Below, piece after piece: positions 1 to 12,393 of a stretch of 64,000 nucleotides of DNA. Below the pieces are notes generated by a model. The model was not told where the DNA came from and ran no database searches. It was given only the letters and a program-made list of their open reading frames with translations. A program made the position numbers and the translations under genes. This DNA is from Physcomitrium patens (lineage: Eukaryota; Streptophyta; Bryopsida; Funariales; Funariaceae): the NCBI RefSeq assembly GCF_000002425.4, contig NC_037253.1:11680216-11744215 (forward strand), in the 5' to 3' direction. Each line of letters starts with the position of its first letter. Position 1 is the first letter of the stretch.

Positions 1-449
1 GAATCAAAGCATCCATCAGTATGGTTTTGTGTAGGATCAAATCACTATGTGCAACAAGAAAATAAAACTACCTGTTTATTAGTTGTTTGAAAATCACCCA
101 CTGCATGAATAAAAAACCTTGTCTGTCAAATTTTGCAATTGGCCACTCATGATCTCTAAAAATGTGACCATTAGAATGCAGACATGCCACTATTTAGAAT
201 CTATACAATGTAACTGATGGGTCAATGTTTTAAATCAATCATGATATTATAAGGTACTGATTCTCAATATTTCAAATTCCTCTTTCTTGTATGCTTTTTG
301 TAGCAGACAATATGGACTGGTTTATCACATTCCTCATTCATGTAGTAATTCCAAAGACATGATATGTCCACTATGGTTATACTTACACTGATAAACTAAA
401 CTATGATTGCAGCTTCAAATAAAAAGAAAATAAGAGGACATGATTTGGA

Positions 450-450
<1 letters not shown>

Positions 451-477
<27 letters not shown>
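451..477. repeat. (TA)n microsatellite
   Basis: Uninterrupted TA dinucleotide run of about 13 units in intergenic DNA. Confidence 0.95.
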
Positions 478-480
<3 letters not shown>

Positions 481-1965
481 TCTAGGATCCAATGAGCTTA
501 AGTTTATTGGAGGAAAACAACCAAAAATTCAATACAATTTGTAGACTTTGATGATGGATTGTGTAAGATTTTTTGAAATAACTGTTTGGGAGTTGCAGAA
601 GAAACAGCCTTTGATGATCATGACTATTGAAAAGTTGCATGAATGTGAACAACGAATGGCATTAAATGTCGAAATGAGAACACAATAATACATACATTAA
701 AGTGATAATTGGATGTAAGAGAGCTTTGACAAAAGAAAAAAAAAGGCACCCTTCAGAAACGTGCACAACACTGTTCCACTTCAAATTCAACCAACTTTAA
801 AATACTCTCAGTTTCAACCCACAGATTCACTCCAACAACAACAACAATTAATTTAACTAACTAAATCTAACCAAATCAAATCCCCTCTGCTTGACAGCTG
901 AGTCTCTTTTCTTTTCTTTTTAATATCAGTTTATTTATTCTGTTGTCCATGAGCGGTATAATTTGAGACAGAAAAAAAAAATGGCGTAATGGGTCTCATA
1001 AACAATGGCATTACACATTAAATGTTGCCAGTGCCATTTACAGAGAAAAAATTAAAATACTGAGAATAAATAAATAAAAATAAAACTCCTTCCCACACAT
1101 TCCCTCCCCATTCACACACCACACTTGCATGCTCGTGCACAGGGACATTGACGGATGAAAGTGGATGAAAACCTGACTCATGCTTTCCACATTCATCCCA
1201 ATAGAAGATTGATTGACACAGTCAGCAGGCTACAATCCACGTGGACTATTTGAAAATGTCCAGTCAGCAAATCTCTGCCACCCAATTTAAGTTGGGTCGT
1301 GGAAGGTATGGCCACCCAATCCCAATTTGCACCCTTTGTACCGCATCGGAGCCGTCTAAATATGGACGGTGGGATGGAGAGAGGGTGAATACACGTGGCA
1401 GAAGTGGGTAACGATGCGATGAATGTCGTGTTGGCGCGGTTCGAGAATTCATTGTTTGCACTCATGCTAAGTGGTTGGGCATCGGCATGGATGGATGAAA
1501 GGGTTGGTGGATGATTAATCGCACGACGTATTCACATTATCATTCATTCGAATCCAATCACGGAGTGGGGACACAATAACTCAGCGGAATGCTCGACCAT
1601 TGAACGGTTTCGGATCTCATTTGTCTCATAAAACTATAACCCAATCGACACTTTTCAAAGGTAATATGTTTAAATAGAAGTAAAAATATATATATAGAAA
1701 TATGATGTCGTATAGCTTCTAGCAATTACTTATGAGTGTATTTTGCATCATTCATTGTTTGTTTCATTATTAAAAAAGGATTTCACCATAGGAAAGTATT
1801 AAGCGTGAGTATATGTAAATATATGGACATGAATAAATCTGGTGTTATCAATGCCATCACAACTTATTCTTGTTAACTTTCTAATTAAAGTTAAATATAC
1901 TTTCTAATACATTAATATTATTATGTCAAATGGGTAGTAGGTTGTGGTGGCATTAAAGATACCTT

Positions 1966-1991
1966 ACATACATACATATATGTATGTATGT
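1966..1991. repeat. perfect 26-bp palindrome of CATA/TATG units
   Basis: Left half ACATACATACATA is followed at once by its exact reverse complement, with no spacer. It is made of a tetranucleotide repeat that inverts at its centre, so it can form a cruciform. Simple-repeat dynamics are the likeliest origin. Confidence 0.85.
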
Positions 1992-3677
1992 GTATATATA
2001 CTCACAAATGTAGGTGTGTATCACAACTTGCCTTGAAGAACTGGTCATGACTGTTTGTTTATTTTGTTAGTGGTCTGAGCAAGTATAATCCTTAGTGTCA
2101 AAGTAGAGTGATGTAATTAAAACTCAGACAATAACGATCAAATGGTACATTTATTTTCCTTTGTTTTATCTTCTTTTTTTTTTGTGAAAAAACTTTAACT
2201 ATTGAAATAAGTTCCACAGATTCAGTTTCAATTTCTTTAAACTCATTAATCATTGAACAGTCTATGTTGCTTAAATGAACTACTATTTTCATGAATAATA
2301 CTACAACAAGTTGCACCTGTACACACTGTTCTTTTGAAAGTCACATGTTCACATGTGCTCTAGAACCCTCATTACCATTTGTCTTGCATACATCCATAAA
2401 ATTATAGAAAAAACTTTGCTAAATTTGTGAACCTTTTTCTGAACATGCTAAATAATTTTCCTCTACCATTTAAAACAAAGGCTACCACTAGATTTGAAAT
2501 TGTGCGAAAATGATGCAAAATAAAAAGTGCACAGAAAAGATGAAACAGGAATCAGGAATAGTTTTTGCTTAATGATCATGAGATGTTCAAAATTGTTGAC
2601 ATTATGAATTCATTGCAAATTAATTTCTATTGAAACAGTAAAGAGGCCAATGAACATGTGATTCCAACACCAAAGTAATCTCACCAGTGACTACACTGTA
2701 AACTTAAATAATACAAGATTTTATTCCATGCATTAAATGTTTACAACAGAATTTCTAATCTGAGTGTCAGGATTACAACCAGTGAAGATTAGGTTAGTCT
2801 TCTTAAAGCAACCCGTTGAAGACCTTCAGCTTCACATTACATCAATATGGTATGGAATATGAAGTTCAGAAAATATTAAATGGTTTTTAATAACTTGGAG
2901 TATATAAACACTTTCATAGCAAGAGAGATGAATATTATCTCATTGTAACTCGTTTAATGCAAATATAAATGGACTTCGTTTGCAGTGCTTTCAGCAGTGC
3001 ATTTCAACAATGATAATTAACTGCTATTATTATCGTTTAATAGTAAACCCTAGAATTTCGTCAACGTCTGTGCAATTCTAAAATCCCCCATCTGCTAAAT
3101 CTGTATAGTTTGCGCTTCATTAACACATCTTTCCCACTTTTTTCCAGTGCAAAAAATAACCAAATTTCACTCACATCTAGTAGTACTTTTTGTTGGTCGT
3201 AGGTCTATGTTGTCAATAATGATTATTTTATTAGAACTTTGTGTGTATGTATCCCATTCATCACTCTTTTGACTCTTTTGAATGATGGTAAATATCTATC
3301 ACAAGGATGAATGCATGATCAAATTACAGACAAGCTGGCCAGTCTCTGAAAATATTCTAATACGATTCCAGAACAGTGAAACTAAAATAATAAAAATCAT
3401 ACCCTCTGAAAGACGGGAAATAAATATATAAAAGTATAGAAAATAAAATAAAATCCAACAAACGAATAGATTTGTTTTTAAAAGGGTGAGGTAAAATGTT
3501 TAATAACTGGAGCCAACAATATTGACTCTTTGTTTATTTCACAAAGAAACAATGTGTGAGACATCACTGAATGGTTTTTTCATTCAGCTGCAATGAATGT
3601 CTGATTCACGTGTAAATACACTTTTTCATTCACAGATGTACACCCTCGCAACACATGCACATCTTGCTTTTCTTTGT

Positions 3678-3715
3678 TGTTATTATTATTATTATTATTA
3701 TTATTTATTATTATT
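3678..3715. repeat. (TTA)n microsatellite
   Basis: Trinucleotide TTA/ATT run with one irregular unit, in intergenic DNA. Confidence 0.9.
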
Positions 3716-4280
3716 CTTTAAGGTGCATGTTTACCTCACATGAATGATCAACTTTGACAAAATGCTTGGTAAGTTTGAACCAAGTATCATGTCAACAAAT
3801 ATCATGTTATGGATGATCATCCAAGGGGTAACATTTGCGCACAATTCTTTTTTACATGCACACTTCACAATGGATCGTAAACAATAGGTTGTGATGCTCA
3901 TAGCAAATAAGTACAATGTAGCAAATGGGTCTTAGATTTTATTCTTTGCTTTAATAGTGATTAACTCTCTCCTTTTTTTTTCGTTTTTAATATATTTTAT
4001 TTTACTTTTATTGTGTTGTAAGTTTGCTCTTTCTTCTTCCCAAGAAAGTGAGGATATTTATTTTTCTTGACCTCATCACTAGGTAGCATGTAGGCAAACT
4101 AGAAAAACACATACAAAAAGGAGTTTCCATTGGCCTAAATCATTGAATTGGATGAAGACCCACTATCCACAAGACACCCTCCCTCGACTACAAATCAAAT
4201 AATTTATCCAAACTTACTTGATGCTCTCATCAAGTAATGGTGATGGAATCTCTTTTCCAATTCTAGCTTGCATTCTAGGA

Positions 4281-4283
<3 letters not shown>

Positions 4284-4315
<32 letters not shown>
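4284..4315. repeat. (TA)n microsatellite
   Basis: Uninterrupted AT dinucleotide run of about 16 units. Confidence 0.95.
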
Positions 4316-4318
<3 letters not shown>

Positions 4319-5078
4319 CAAAACCCAAGTGTCGTTTTTTGAGTTTCCAATAGGTAGAGTGAATGGGTTTCATGAAGGAACTGAACACACACTTTTTCTT
4401 CAATCTATCATTGTGCTGACATGGCATTGGTGATATGGTCACTCACTGACATGGACCCCGTTCTGGACACACACCCTCACAGTAGGATTTAGTTGTAATT
4501 GGAGAACGCTAACGCGAGGTGGAAATGGACCTTCAGAATCTTGTGATCATGGGCCAATTTTCGTACCGTGTGAAAAGGGACCCACTAAATAATAATAATT
4601 ATAATAATAAAGCTTAGGTGAAACGTAGCTCCTTGTTTGTAGAGATATAAATCATTCTATTGTGGTAATGTTCCCAAAAGTTCTCTTTTTCCATGCGCTT
4701 GTAGGGGACGAGGTTTTCAGGGTCTTGACCTGGTCCTGTTTTGAATGGAACAGAGCAAAAAAATTTAAAAAATGACCTCATGAGATCTCATAATAAATAT
4801 CCCCCCCCCCTCTCGCTGGCTCCTTGACTTCGGATTTGAGATTGTGAATGGCTCGTTGTCAAGGATTCCCTTGTAAAATTCAAAACCCGGAGATAGAAAT
4901 GTTAAAAAATAAAATAAATAGAGCCTGAAAGTTTCTTCACTGGTTCATTACATTCTGATTAAAATACAACAAGCAACCATCCCAAGCTTCAACCACCACA
5001 GAGAATGGTGGCTGTACCCATAGAAGACTATTAATAATAGTGATTGGGTGCAGTGGGCGTCACCATTAAGGGAATTTT

Positions 5079-5121
5079 ATGGGCTACGAGTATGTATGCA
5101 AAGTTTATACTCGTAGCCCAT
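5079..5121. repeat. 15-bp perfect inverted repeat with 13-nt loop
   Basis: Arms ATGGGCTACGAGTAT (5079-5093) and ATACTCGTAGCCCAT (5107-5121) are exact reverse complements. The arms are not simple sequence, unlike nearby microsatellites. No gene is visible close by, so a role as terminator, small-RNA precursor or transposon end is open. Confidence 0.85.
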
Positions 5122-5997
5122 GAAAGGGAAAGCATACTTTCATCTATTTGAGGAGCACACTGCGGATGAATGTGAGTATGATCATCCATCCATGACATAA
5201 CTCGAAAAGGCTCCGTTCAAGCTGTTCATGTGTAACAGTGTGTGACAAAAACTGGAGGTCATTCATGGTACTTTTGCGCAACTTTTATTATTCGCATTTT
5301 TAAAATTGGTGGGAGGATTTGGAACTGGACATTTGTGGGGGTCTTGTGGCGTTTTTTCCTTTAAAGATAATAATTTTAAAGGAAAAATAATTAAGAACAA
5401 GGGCACCCATCATAGTAGGACAGTCTGATTGATGGTGTTCTAAATTATAATACAATTTCATGTCTGCAACGGCTCTCACACATTGAGGCAAACAAATATT
5501 TGGATAATTCTCAACCATAGATGGTCCAAAGTGATGCAACAATAAGGCCTCCATCTATTCCAACTAATCGTGACCTTTAGAGCACTACACTTAAGAAGAG
5601 GAGTCCAATTGGCTACCTGCTTCTCTAAAAATATATTGAATATGTAATGTGTGTGTGTGGGGTATGGCAATTCTTAATTACTTTAATTTGCATCCTATAA
5701 ATGCAAATTCCTTGCATACATTAGGACCTTAGAGAGTTTTTGCTTGTTTTCATTGTTTTTCTAGGTTCCTGGTTTTGTAATAGGATTTGCTATCAACAAA
5801 TTGCCATTCACCGCATTCTATTGACAAAATATAAGTGATGACATGTTTGAAATCACATGGTTCTATTTAATGGTAAAGTTGACTAACCAATTATATATAT
5901 ATGAAAGGTACTAGAATCATAGATAAGCTCACAAAGTTTCTGTGCAGATCTACTCATTTGAAGCAGATGCCAAATGATAGTCAATACAAAGGGCTTG

Positions 5998-6020
5998 TAT
6001 ATATATATATATATATATAT
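5998..6020. repeat. (TA)n microsatellite
   Basis: Uninterrupted TA run in intergenic DNA. Confidence 0.9.
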
Positions 6021-6474
6021 TTATATACATGTGAATCATTTGATAATTACATGCATTAAAAACACGGATCAGTTTGTTTTCTAATGTTTTTTTTAGGGTA
6101 TCCAAACTCAATTCCAGGGTGGCTTGTCACTTTTTACTGAAGCAGAATGATACAGATTATGTGTCCAATTATTATTTTTTTTTTGTTAAATGCCTTATTT
6201 TCATAGCATGTGTTCACTTATATCTAAGTAAATCTAACTATAACCAGATAAAAGTGCACAAGAAGAAAGTTCATATCCAAGAGCACTTGTAAAATATCAA
6301 GGTGGTGGCCAAAATTTCTTTGCAATGTTTTACATGTTAGACTGCATGCAATTACATGACAAATATCTATGAGTGTAAAACTTTTTAAAATATAAATGTG
6401 TGAAAACTATCGTGTTGGACAATGGAGATTGTACAATAAATGTACTTAAATTAAGGAACAGAAACTAAAACGCA

Positions 6475-6477
<3 letters not shown>

Positions 6478-6505
<28 letters not shown>
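6478..6505. repeat. (TA)n microsatellite
   Basis: Uninterrupted AT run in intergenic DNA. Confidence 0.9.
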
Positions 6506-6511
<6 letters not shown>

Positions 6512-7120
6512 GCAAAACTCAAAGAATAAGGTATTATACTTTTTATTAATTCATAAAATTTGTAGACATTAAATTAAATTTGATGTTTCACAATAAGGTT
6601 CTTGTGTATAATTAATTTAGTTTATATCATTACTAATTATTTTAATTTTTATAATAAATTATATAGCATGATTTGGGTTCCAATTCAGCCTTTAATTCTA
6701 GATTAATCATCCACAATTATTTTGTCCAACCGTTAAAAACGTTTATACTGGTGCACATAACTTTTCAGGCACAGTGTTTTCCATATTCATGTATCATTTT
6801 AATGCAATAAGTGGTGTTAAGGAGCATGCCAAAGCTGGTTATTTATACATTTTATGATTCATGCTGTTCCCAGAAAAAAAAATGTAATTAAGTTTTTAAA
6901 TTTTATGTGAAATTGTTCATACATATAAATAAGGTGGAGTACTGTGTGAGCAAACATGATTGTATTGTGCCATGTTCATTAGCAGCTTTGCAATTAACAT
7001 GTACAAGTGATAAGATAAAACTCAAGATGTATCATGTTAAATATCAGTTTATGAAAATTTGATTCTAAAGATGTGTTTAGTTTGGTATATGTATGTGTGT
7101 GGTTTGGGTTGTCTATATTT

Positions 7121-7183
7121 TTGTTTTGTTTTGTTTTGTTTATTTGTTTGTTTGTTTTGTTTTTGTTTTTGTTTTTGTTTTTG
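7121..7183. repeat. TTTTG/TTTG simple repeat
   Basis: Run of T-rich units each ending in G. It creates low-complexity open frames on both strands that should not be read as genes. Confidence 0.85.
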
Positions 7184-8239
7184 TGAAAACCCAGTTCTGA
7201 AATGGCAGCACCCAAAAAAGCTGAGGGGACTATGCACTGTATCAACACCACCACCATTTCCCCCTTTGCTATTATTATTATTATTATTATCAAATGATGT
7301 TTCCAAAATCCAAAATTATTGTGTAATGACGAACAAGTTAAGACACATGCACTAAAGCGAAGAAAGTTCTACACAAATCTGAGCATAGAGCATGGAAGAA
7401 TGGGACTTTGATTTATCAATTCCAAATTCGAACTGTAAGGCGTGGCTTCAGCTTTGCGCAAGTGGCCGACGGAACCACAAGAAGCGGTCATGGGTGACCG
7501 TGGGAGGGAGTGGTGGGCGTGAGGCATGTGGGGGGGGGGGTTTATGGGCGTGGGAGAGAGATTCCAGGCGGGGAGGCGGGCAGAGAGGGGCAGGCAGGGG
7601 AGATGTAGTGCAGGTGGCCAGCTTCAGCAGCCCCTCTCTCTCCACCTCCTCCGTAGTAATAAAACAACCCTAGATTGATTGATTACTTGATTAATGACTG
7701 CGCAATAGAACAACACTACCTTGCCCCACCTCACTGCCTCCCTCTACGATAATGCCCTTTAAACAAGTCATAAGCACATAGTATAGTAGTATTATTATTA
7801 ATATATTCTTCCCTGCCTGCCAATGGAATTCCATCCATCATCCTTGTCCTTCCATTCATCCCCTGCGTTCATTCATCCTCCGAATTGTGCTTCTAAGACC
7901 AGCCACCTGCCCCTGCTTTACTGACTTACTGACTGAGTTGGGTTTGGTGGGTAGGAAGGATGACTGAGTGGGGCAGGGGAGGGCAGTTGGATGTCAGTGC
8001 CACGCTGGAGTGGCTTCTGCCCTACACCTGCCCTGCCCCTGTTGAAAGGAAGAAAGAAATAGGGGAATGAAAGAAGAATCATGCTCTCACTCACCCAACT
8101 GCACTACTACTAGTAACCCCACTCACTGTCCTGCTCTCTATTTGTCTCCATCAGTTCAGTTCCCCTCCCCCACCACCAATTCCCAATGAGAAATATTTGA
8201 AAATCGAGGTTGAGGCAGGAGGGGAGGGTATCAGCCAGG

Positions 8240-8265
8240 TCTCTCTCTCTCTCTCTCTCTCTCTC
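8240..8265. repeat. (CT)n microsatellite
   Basis: CT run followed by further CT-rich sequence. In plants such GAGA-type tracts are common in promoters and 5' leaders, but nothing nearby fixes a transcript here. Confidence 0.85.
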
Positions 8266-9252
8266 CTCTCACTCTCACATAGGTGCATCAATCTCGCCAT
8301 CTTTGTTTGTGCTTCGTTACTCAATATTATTCGTGCGGAGAGATGGCCTGCATGCTTTACTCTCCCCCCCCTCTTACCCCTTCCCCCTTGCCCTCACTCT
8401 GCATGTGTGTGTGTGTGTATGTGTGTTTGACCTTGATCATGGGCTCGAAGGTGTATATTTCCTGCTTCTCTTCATCTGCCAATTTATTTTTCATTTTTTA
8501 TGTGTAAGTATATACTGGTATGTCAATGATCAAATACTTATCAATTCCGATGGGAATCCATGGGGGTTAGCAGACTTGTCTGCTGATTTCTGTTGTGTCT
8601 GCTGCTTCTGTTGTCATGCCACCACTGCCCCTCCCTCTCCTATCTTCAGGAGGAGGAAATTTCTCCTTGTGACTACTACACTGGAATTGGACCCCACCAG
8701 ATTCTCCTTCAGAATTGACCTCGAACAGAAAATAGAAATTGCCCTCTCCTCCTCCTTTGCACCACACCATCTTCGGAAATCCTTTAATTGCCATTTTTGT
8801 CAAACCCCATGCTCCATTAGGTCTTTGTGGATATGGCTGCTGCTTAAGGATTGGTGCACTGGTGGGTGAAGAGAACCACAAATTGAGGGGGTTTCATTTG
8901 TGACTGTCACTTGAGAACCTTCCAATACTGTTGCAGGCCACCATGTGCTTCTACTTTCTGCATTGGCTGCTAGGTCTAACTAGAAAAAAGAAAATAAGAA
9001 AAACATGGCAAGAAATATACTACTTGGCTATGGCGAGAGAGCTTTTCCACCCACTAATAGAACCCAAATTGAATGCATACAAAAAAAAGGGATAGTTGTA
9101 AAGGAATGAGAAGGATAAAGGGGAGTTTCTTAAATTAAAATGAGATGCCTCTCTCACATGTGGTCATGTGAGAAGGAGGAAGAAGGGGGCAGATGCTGGC
9201 TGCCACTGCACCCTCACACACACACAACATGAATACCCTCTCCCCCCCCCCC

Positions 9253-9278
9253 AATGAATGAATGAATGAATGAAGGGG
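9253..9278. repeat. (AATG)n microsatellite
   Basis: Six or so tandem AATG/TGAA units directly after a C run. Confidence 0.9.
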
Positions 9279-9515
9279 TGAGAGCATTTGGCTTGTTCCA
9301 CATCCCCTTTGAGGTGTTAAAAATTCATCCGTTTAGTTTTTACCATTGTTGTTTTATGCAAAGTGAGAGGGCGGAGTCAGATTTTGAATTTTCATGGCAG
9401 ATGTTTACCAATACTTGTACAACCCATTGAAAAGACTGAAAAAAAAAAAAAATCCTTTGTGTTATTATTACCCAACAGTGGGCAGCTCCCATGTGAGGAA
9501 TAAACACATTGTGTG

Positions 9516-9538
9516 TATATATATATATATATATATAT
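9516..9538. repeat. (TA)n microsatellite
   Basis: Uninterrupted TA run. Confidence 0.9.
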
Positions 9539-10092
9539 CTATATGTTTACCCCTGCACAAAAGGAGAGGCAGTGGTGAAGCATGCACTTATCTTTTACAT
9601 TTAAAATACAAATAAATAATATATATTCACATATATACACAAGTGTGATTCAATCAGTTAGATGGGGTGGGGGCACAAGCTGGGTCATAGGCTGACAGAC
9701 CAGAGAAGGGGAAAGCACCATCAAGAAAGGGGAAGTAACAACAACAAATATAATACAAAATGGTTTGGCCACACTAATTTTCCTTCCTTCCTTCATTCAT
9801 GGGTTGGGTTGGGGATAGGGAGGAGGTGGAAGCAGCAGGAGGCATCGGCATTAGGATCATCATCAGTGGGGCTGGGGCTGAGGCAGCAAGCAAGCAAGGC
9901 AGTGCAGGCACCAAGAAGGGAAGGAAGGACGGGGGAACATAATGTTTGACCATTAGTTGGCGTCGTCTGCATGAATCCGAAATTCCAAGATGGCGCACAG
10001 GATCCTTGATTCCCTCTCATCCAGCTTCAGCTTCTCCCCCCCTTCCCCCCCTCGCCAGCCAGCCACCCCCTCAATCAATACCAGTTCCGTGA

Positions 10093-10116
10093 GGGGAGGG
10101 GAGGGGAGGGGAGGGG

Positions 10117-10143
<27 letters not shown>
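10093..10143 (+). repeat. (GGGGA)5 followed by about 27 A; G-quadruplex-forming tract
   Basis: Five GGGG blocks separated by single A (10093-10117) run straight into poly-A. Four or more G-runs with one-base loops match the standard intramolecular G-quadruplex pattern on the + strand. It lies about 0.5 kb before the likely GRAS transcript start. Confidence 0.85.
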
Positions 10144-10148
<5 letters not shown>

Positions 10149-10619
10149 ACAACAACAACATTGGAACAACAGAGTTACCTCGGTGAATGGAAGGAAGGAA
10201 GGAAGGAAAGCAGTAGCAAGGGAGGGAGGGATCGGCGCTGGCTGGCTGGCGTTCCAGGCAGGTGCGGCGCCGTAGTGACAACGTCGCGAGAGGCTCTTCC
10301 ATATTAACTGCCCCATGCCGTCTGGATTGGCTTTCTTGCGTATCGCCACCATTGCTGAGACTTGCGCCACTTACCCAGTCGTGCATTGTCGGACTCAGCC
10401 TCTCCCCTCTTCTCCCCCTAACCGTGCACACACCTCCATCGCTTCTCAGTTCAGCCTCCCTCCCTCCCTCACTCCCTCCTTGCCCCCATCAACCTCCCCT
10501 CCTTGCATACCAACCAAAGCTAATCTTCCTCTGGTCATCGTCGTCGTCGTCGTAGAAATAGTATTAGTAGTCGTTGTTCGGCCTACTTACTTACCTTGCA
10601 GTGGTGGAGTGGGTTGAAA

Positions 10620-12393
10620 GTTTTGGCGTCGGAGTGAGTGTTCCTTTAGCAACACACTTTTATTCCTCTCATATTGCGGGCGCTCCCTCTACTCTTCCTG
10701 CTTGAATCGACGAGTACGTGATGAGTGTCTGTGTGTTTCTCCTCCCTCTATTTCGTCTTCTGTAGTTTTCTTTTATCTGTCTGGAAATTACAAAAAAAGA
10801 TCATATGTGCAGCTTATTTTGTTGCGGAGTTAGAGTTCGTGAGTCGGATCATAGCTACGTGCTTCCACCTTCGGTGTCTTTGAATGTCTTGAGGTGCTCC
10901 GTGTGTTTGCTTGTGTGTGAGTGTGCGCACGCGCTAGTGGGCAATTTCTTCGTGCAGAGGGTTTTCCGCGTTGAGGTGAGTGCATTGGAGAGGTGGCTCA
11001 ATTTTTGAGTTTTCAGTGGGCAAGCTGCTCCAAATTGTGTTGTAATCTGTGTCGTGTGAACGAGCCTCCGCTGTTCGTTCGTGTGGTAGAAATGCCTGTA
11101 GCCAATCTCTGAAACCTACACTCATGTTTGGTGGAATAGTTCCGGATCTGCATAGTCACATCCTTGTCTTACAAAGACTGGTAGAGTAGTAAGCCATCTT
11201 CTTCTTCCACTTCTTCTCTCATTTTCTCACGTTATTGGTTTTAGCGGGGAAAGTGGAAATGGGGTGTGCACCCCAATTGTAGCATCACCATCATGCTTGC
11301 GGACATACATCATTACATGCTCGGTGGGAGCGTAATTTTTCCGTGGTGGTAGATTAGCAGTGTCCGTGTGGCATGGTAGTTTCGTGTCGGTATCAGACGG
11401 GGTACAGCCATGGGGTTGACTCTCTCTAAAAGTGTCAGAATATGTGCTCTTCGCTGGGAGGCCCAAGTAGCGTGAAGAACATGCTCCAAAGAAATAATTG
11501 TAATTGTAGTGCCAGTGGCGTTAGAGCTCCATCCCATACTCGCTGTCTTTGGATACAAAGAAGCTTGTGTCACAGAATGTTACACGCGTAAAAGAGGAAA
11601 AGAAAAAGTAGTCACATCTTCATCTCACAAAATAGCTTTGAAGTGCATTCGGGAGCAATCACTACATGCAGCGTACTTGGGTTGGAGCCATAGCAGTTTC
11701 CTTGGATTCTCATCTTTCCTTGGGGTTTGTCGCGACAATTGCAGGAGCACAAACTGGAGTATGCGGATGGTTGGAAGTTATTTCTGAAGTGCAGATGTCT
11801 GAACACGGAGATTGAGGCCCTTCTTATCCCTCTGACTTAGCTTTGCATTATCCCAGACAGTTGATCGCTTCTGGGAAGAATTGCACCAGGACATACAGAC
11901 ACGCTCTTCGCAATTTGTTACACTGGATCTGGGACAGTCTTCGCGCTCAAGGTTTGAGAACTTCGAAATTTCCGTCATTGCGATTTGTGGAATTATCCAC
12001 TTCAGCTACTCGAAGGTGCTCTTGGCAATTGTCAGAATTTTCGACACTGTTGATCTCTACTCGTGCCACTTGATCTAAAGGGGGGCATTTGTGAAGTATT
12101 TCAAGACGATTTGGTCTAGATCATAGACCCGGCTAAGAGTGTGCCCACCGCGAACAGATCTGATCTAGAAGCGGTCGCCGCGATTTAGATTGCTGCTTTT
12201 ACACTTATTTAGCACACACAACCTGAGGTGATTACGAGGTAGCGGTGCATTGTGAATCCAGGTAGCACGATCAGCTCACTTACCCGAAGCCTCTGAAGCT
12301 GTAGACTTGCCAAATATTTAACCAATTGTCAAGGCGTGAACTTGTAACCTGAAATAGGGTGAAACCGAGGATTTCCTGCGAATATCTAGTTCT
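10620..12393 (+). other. probable 5' leader region of the GRAS gene
   Basis: This stretch precedes the GRAS ATG and has mixed, non-repetitive composition without protein-like frames. A strong donor (GAG|GTGAG, cut after 10975) and a pyrimidine-rich acceptor (TTTTAG ending 11244) could bound a leader intron. There are many upstream ATGs, with open frames at 10805-11008, 11509-11787 and 11843-12073. An in-frame stop at 12355-12357 closes the CDS frame upstream. Transcript start and intron are inferred, not proven. Confidence 0.45.

Larger units (their letters stand above)
1..7390. other. AT-rich intergenic region, no gene recognised
   Basis: No open frame here has recognisable protein content. 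The open frames are short, overlapping and low in complexity. The region holds several (TA)n, (ATT)n and TTTTG-type microsatellites, a perfect palindrome at 1966-1991 and a strong hairpin at 5079-5121. No tRNA or rRNA was seen by eye. A small RNA gene could be missed without a covariance-model search. Confidence 0.6.
7391..10600. other. GC-richer intergenic or promoter region of the GRAS gene
   Basis: Base composition shifts from AT-rich to a mix of purine and pyrimidine tracts: poly-G near 7530, (CT)n at 8240-8265, (GT)n near 8405, (AATG)n at 9253-9278, (TA)n at 9516-9538, and (GGGGA)5 plus poly-A at 10093-10143. Open frames of up to 219 codons exist but are composed of these tracts and lack protein-like content. 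It probably contains distal promoter of the downstream GRAS gene and perhaps the start of its transcript. Confidence 0.5.

Noticed and set aside
8210-8869. 219-codon plus-strand open frame
   Set aside because: Its N-terminal part is made of CT, GT and C tracts. The remainder has no protein-like conservation, and a minus-strand frame of 104 codons overlaps it.
9774-10555. Several overlapping frames of about 75-118 codons near 10 kb
   Set aside because: Composed of G, A and C simple tracts on both strands; low-complexity artefacts.
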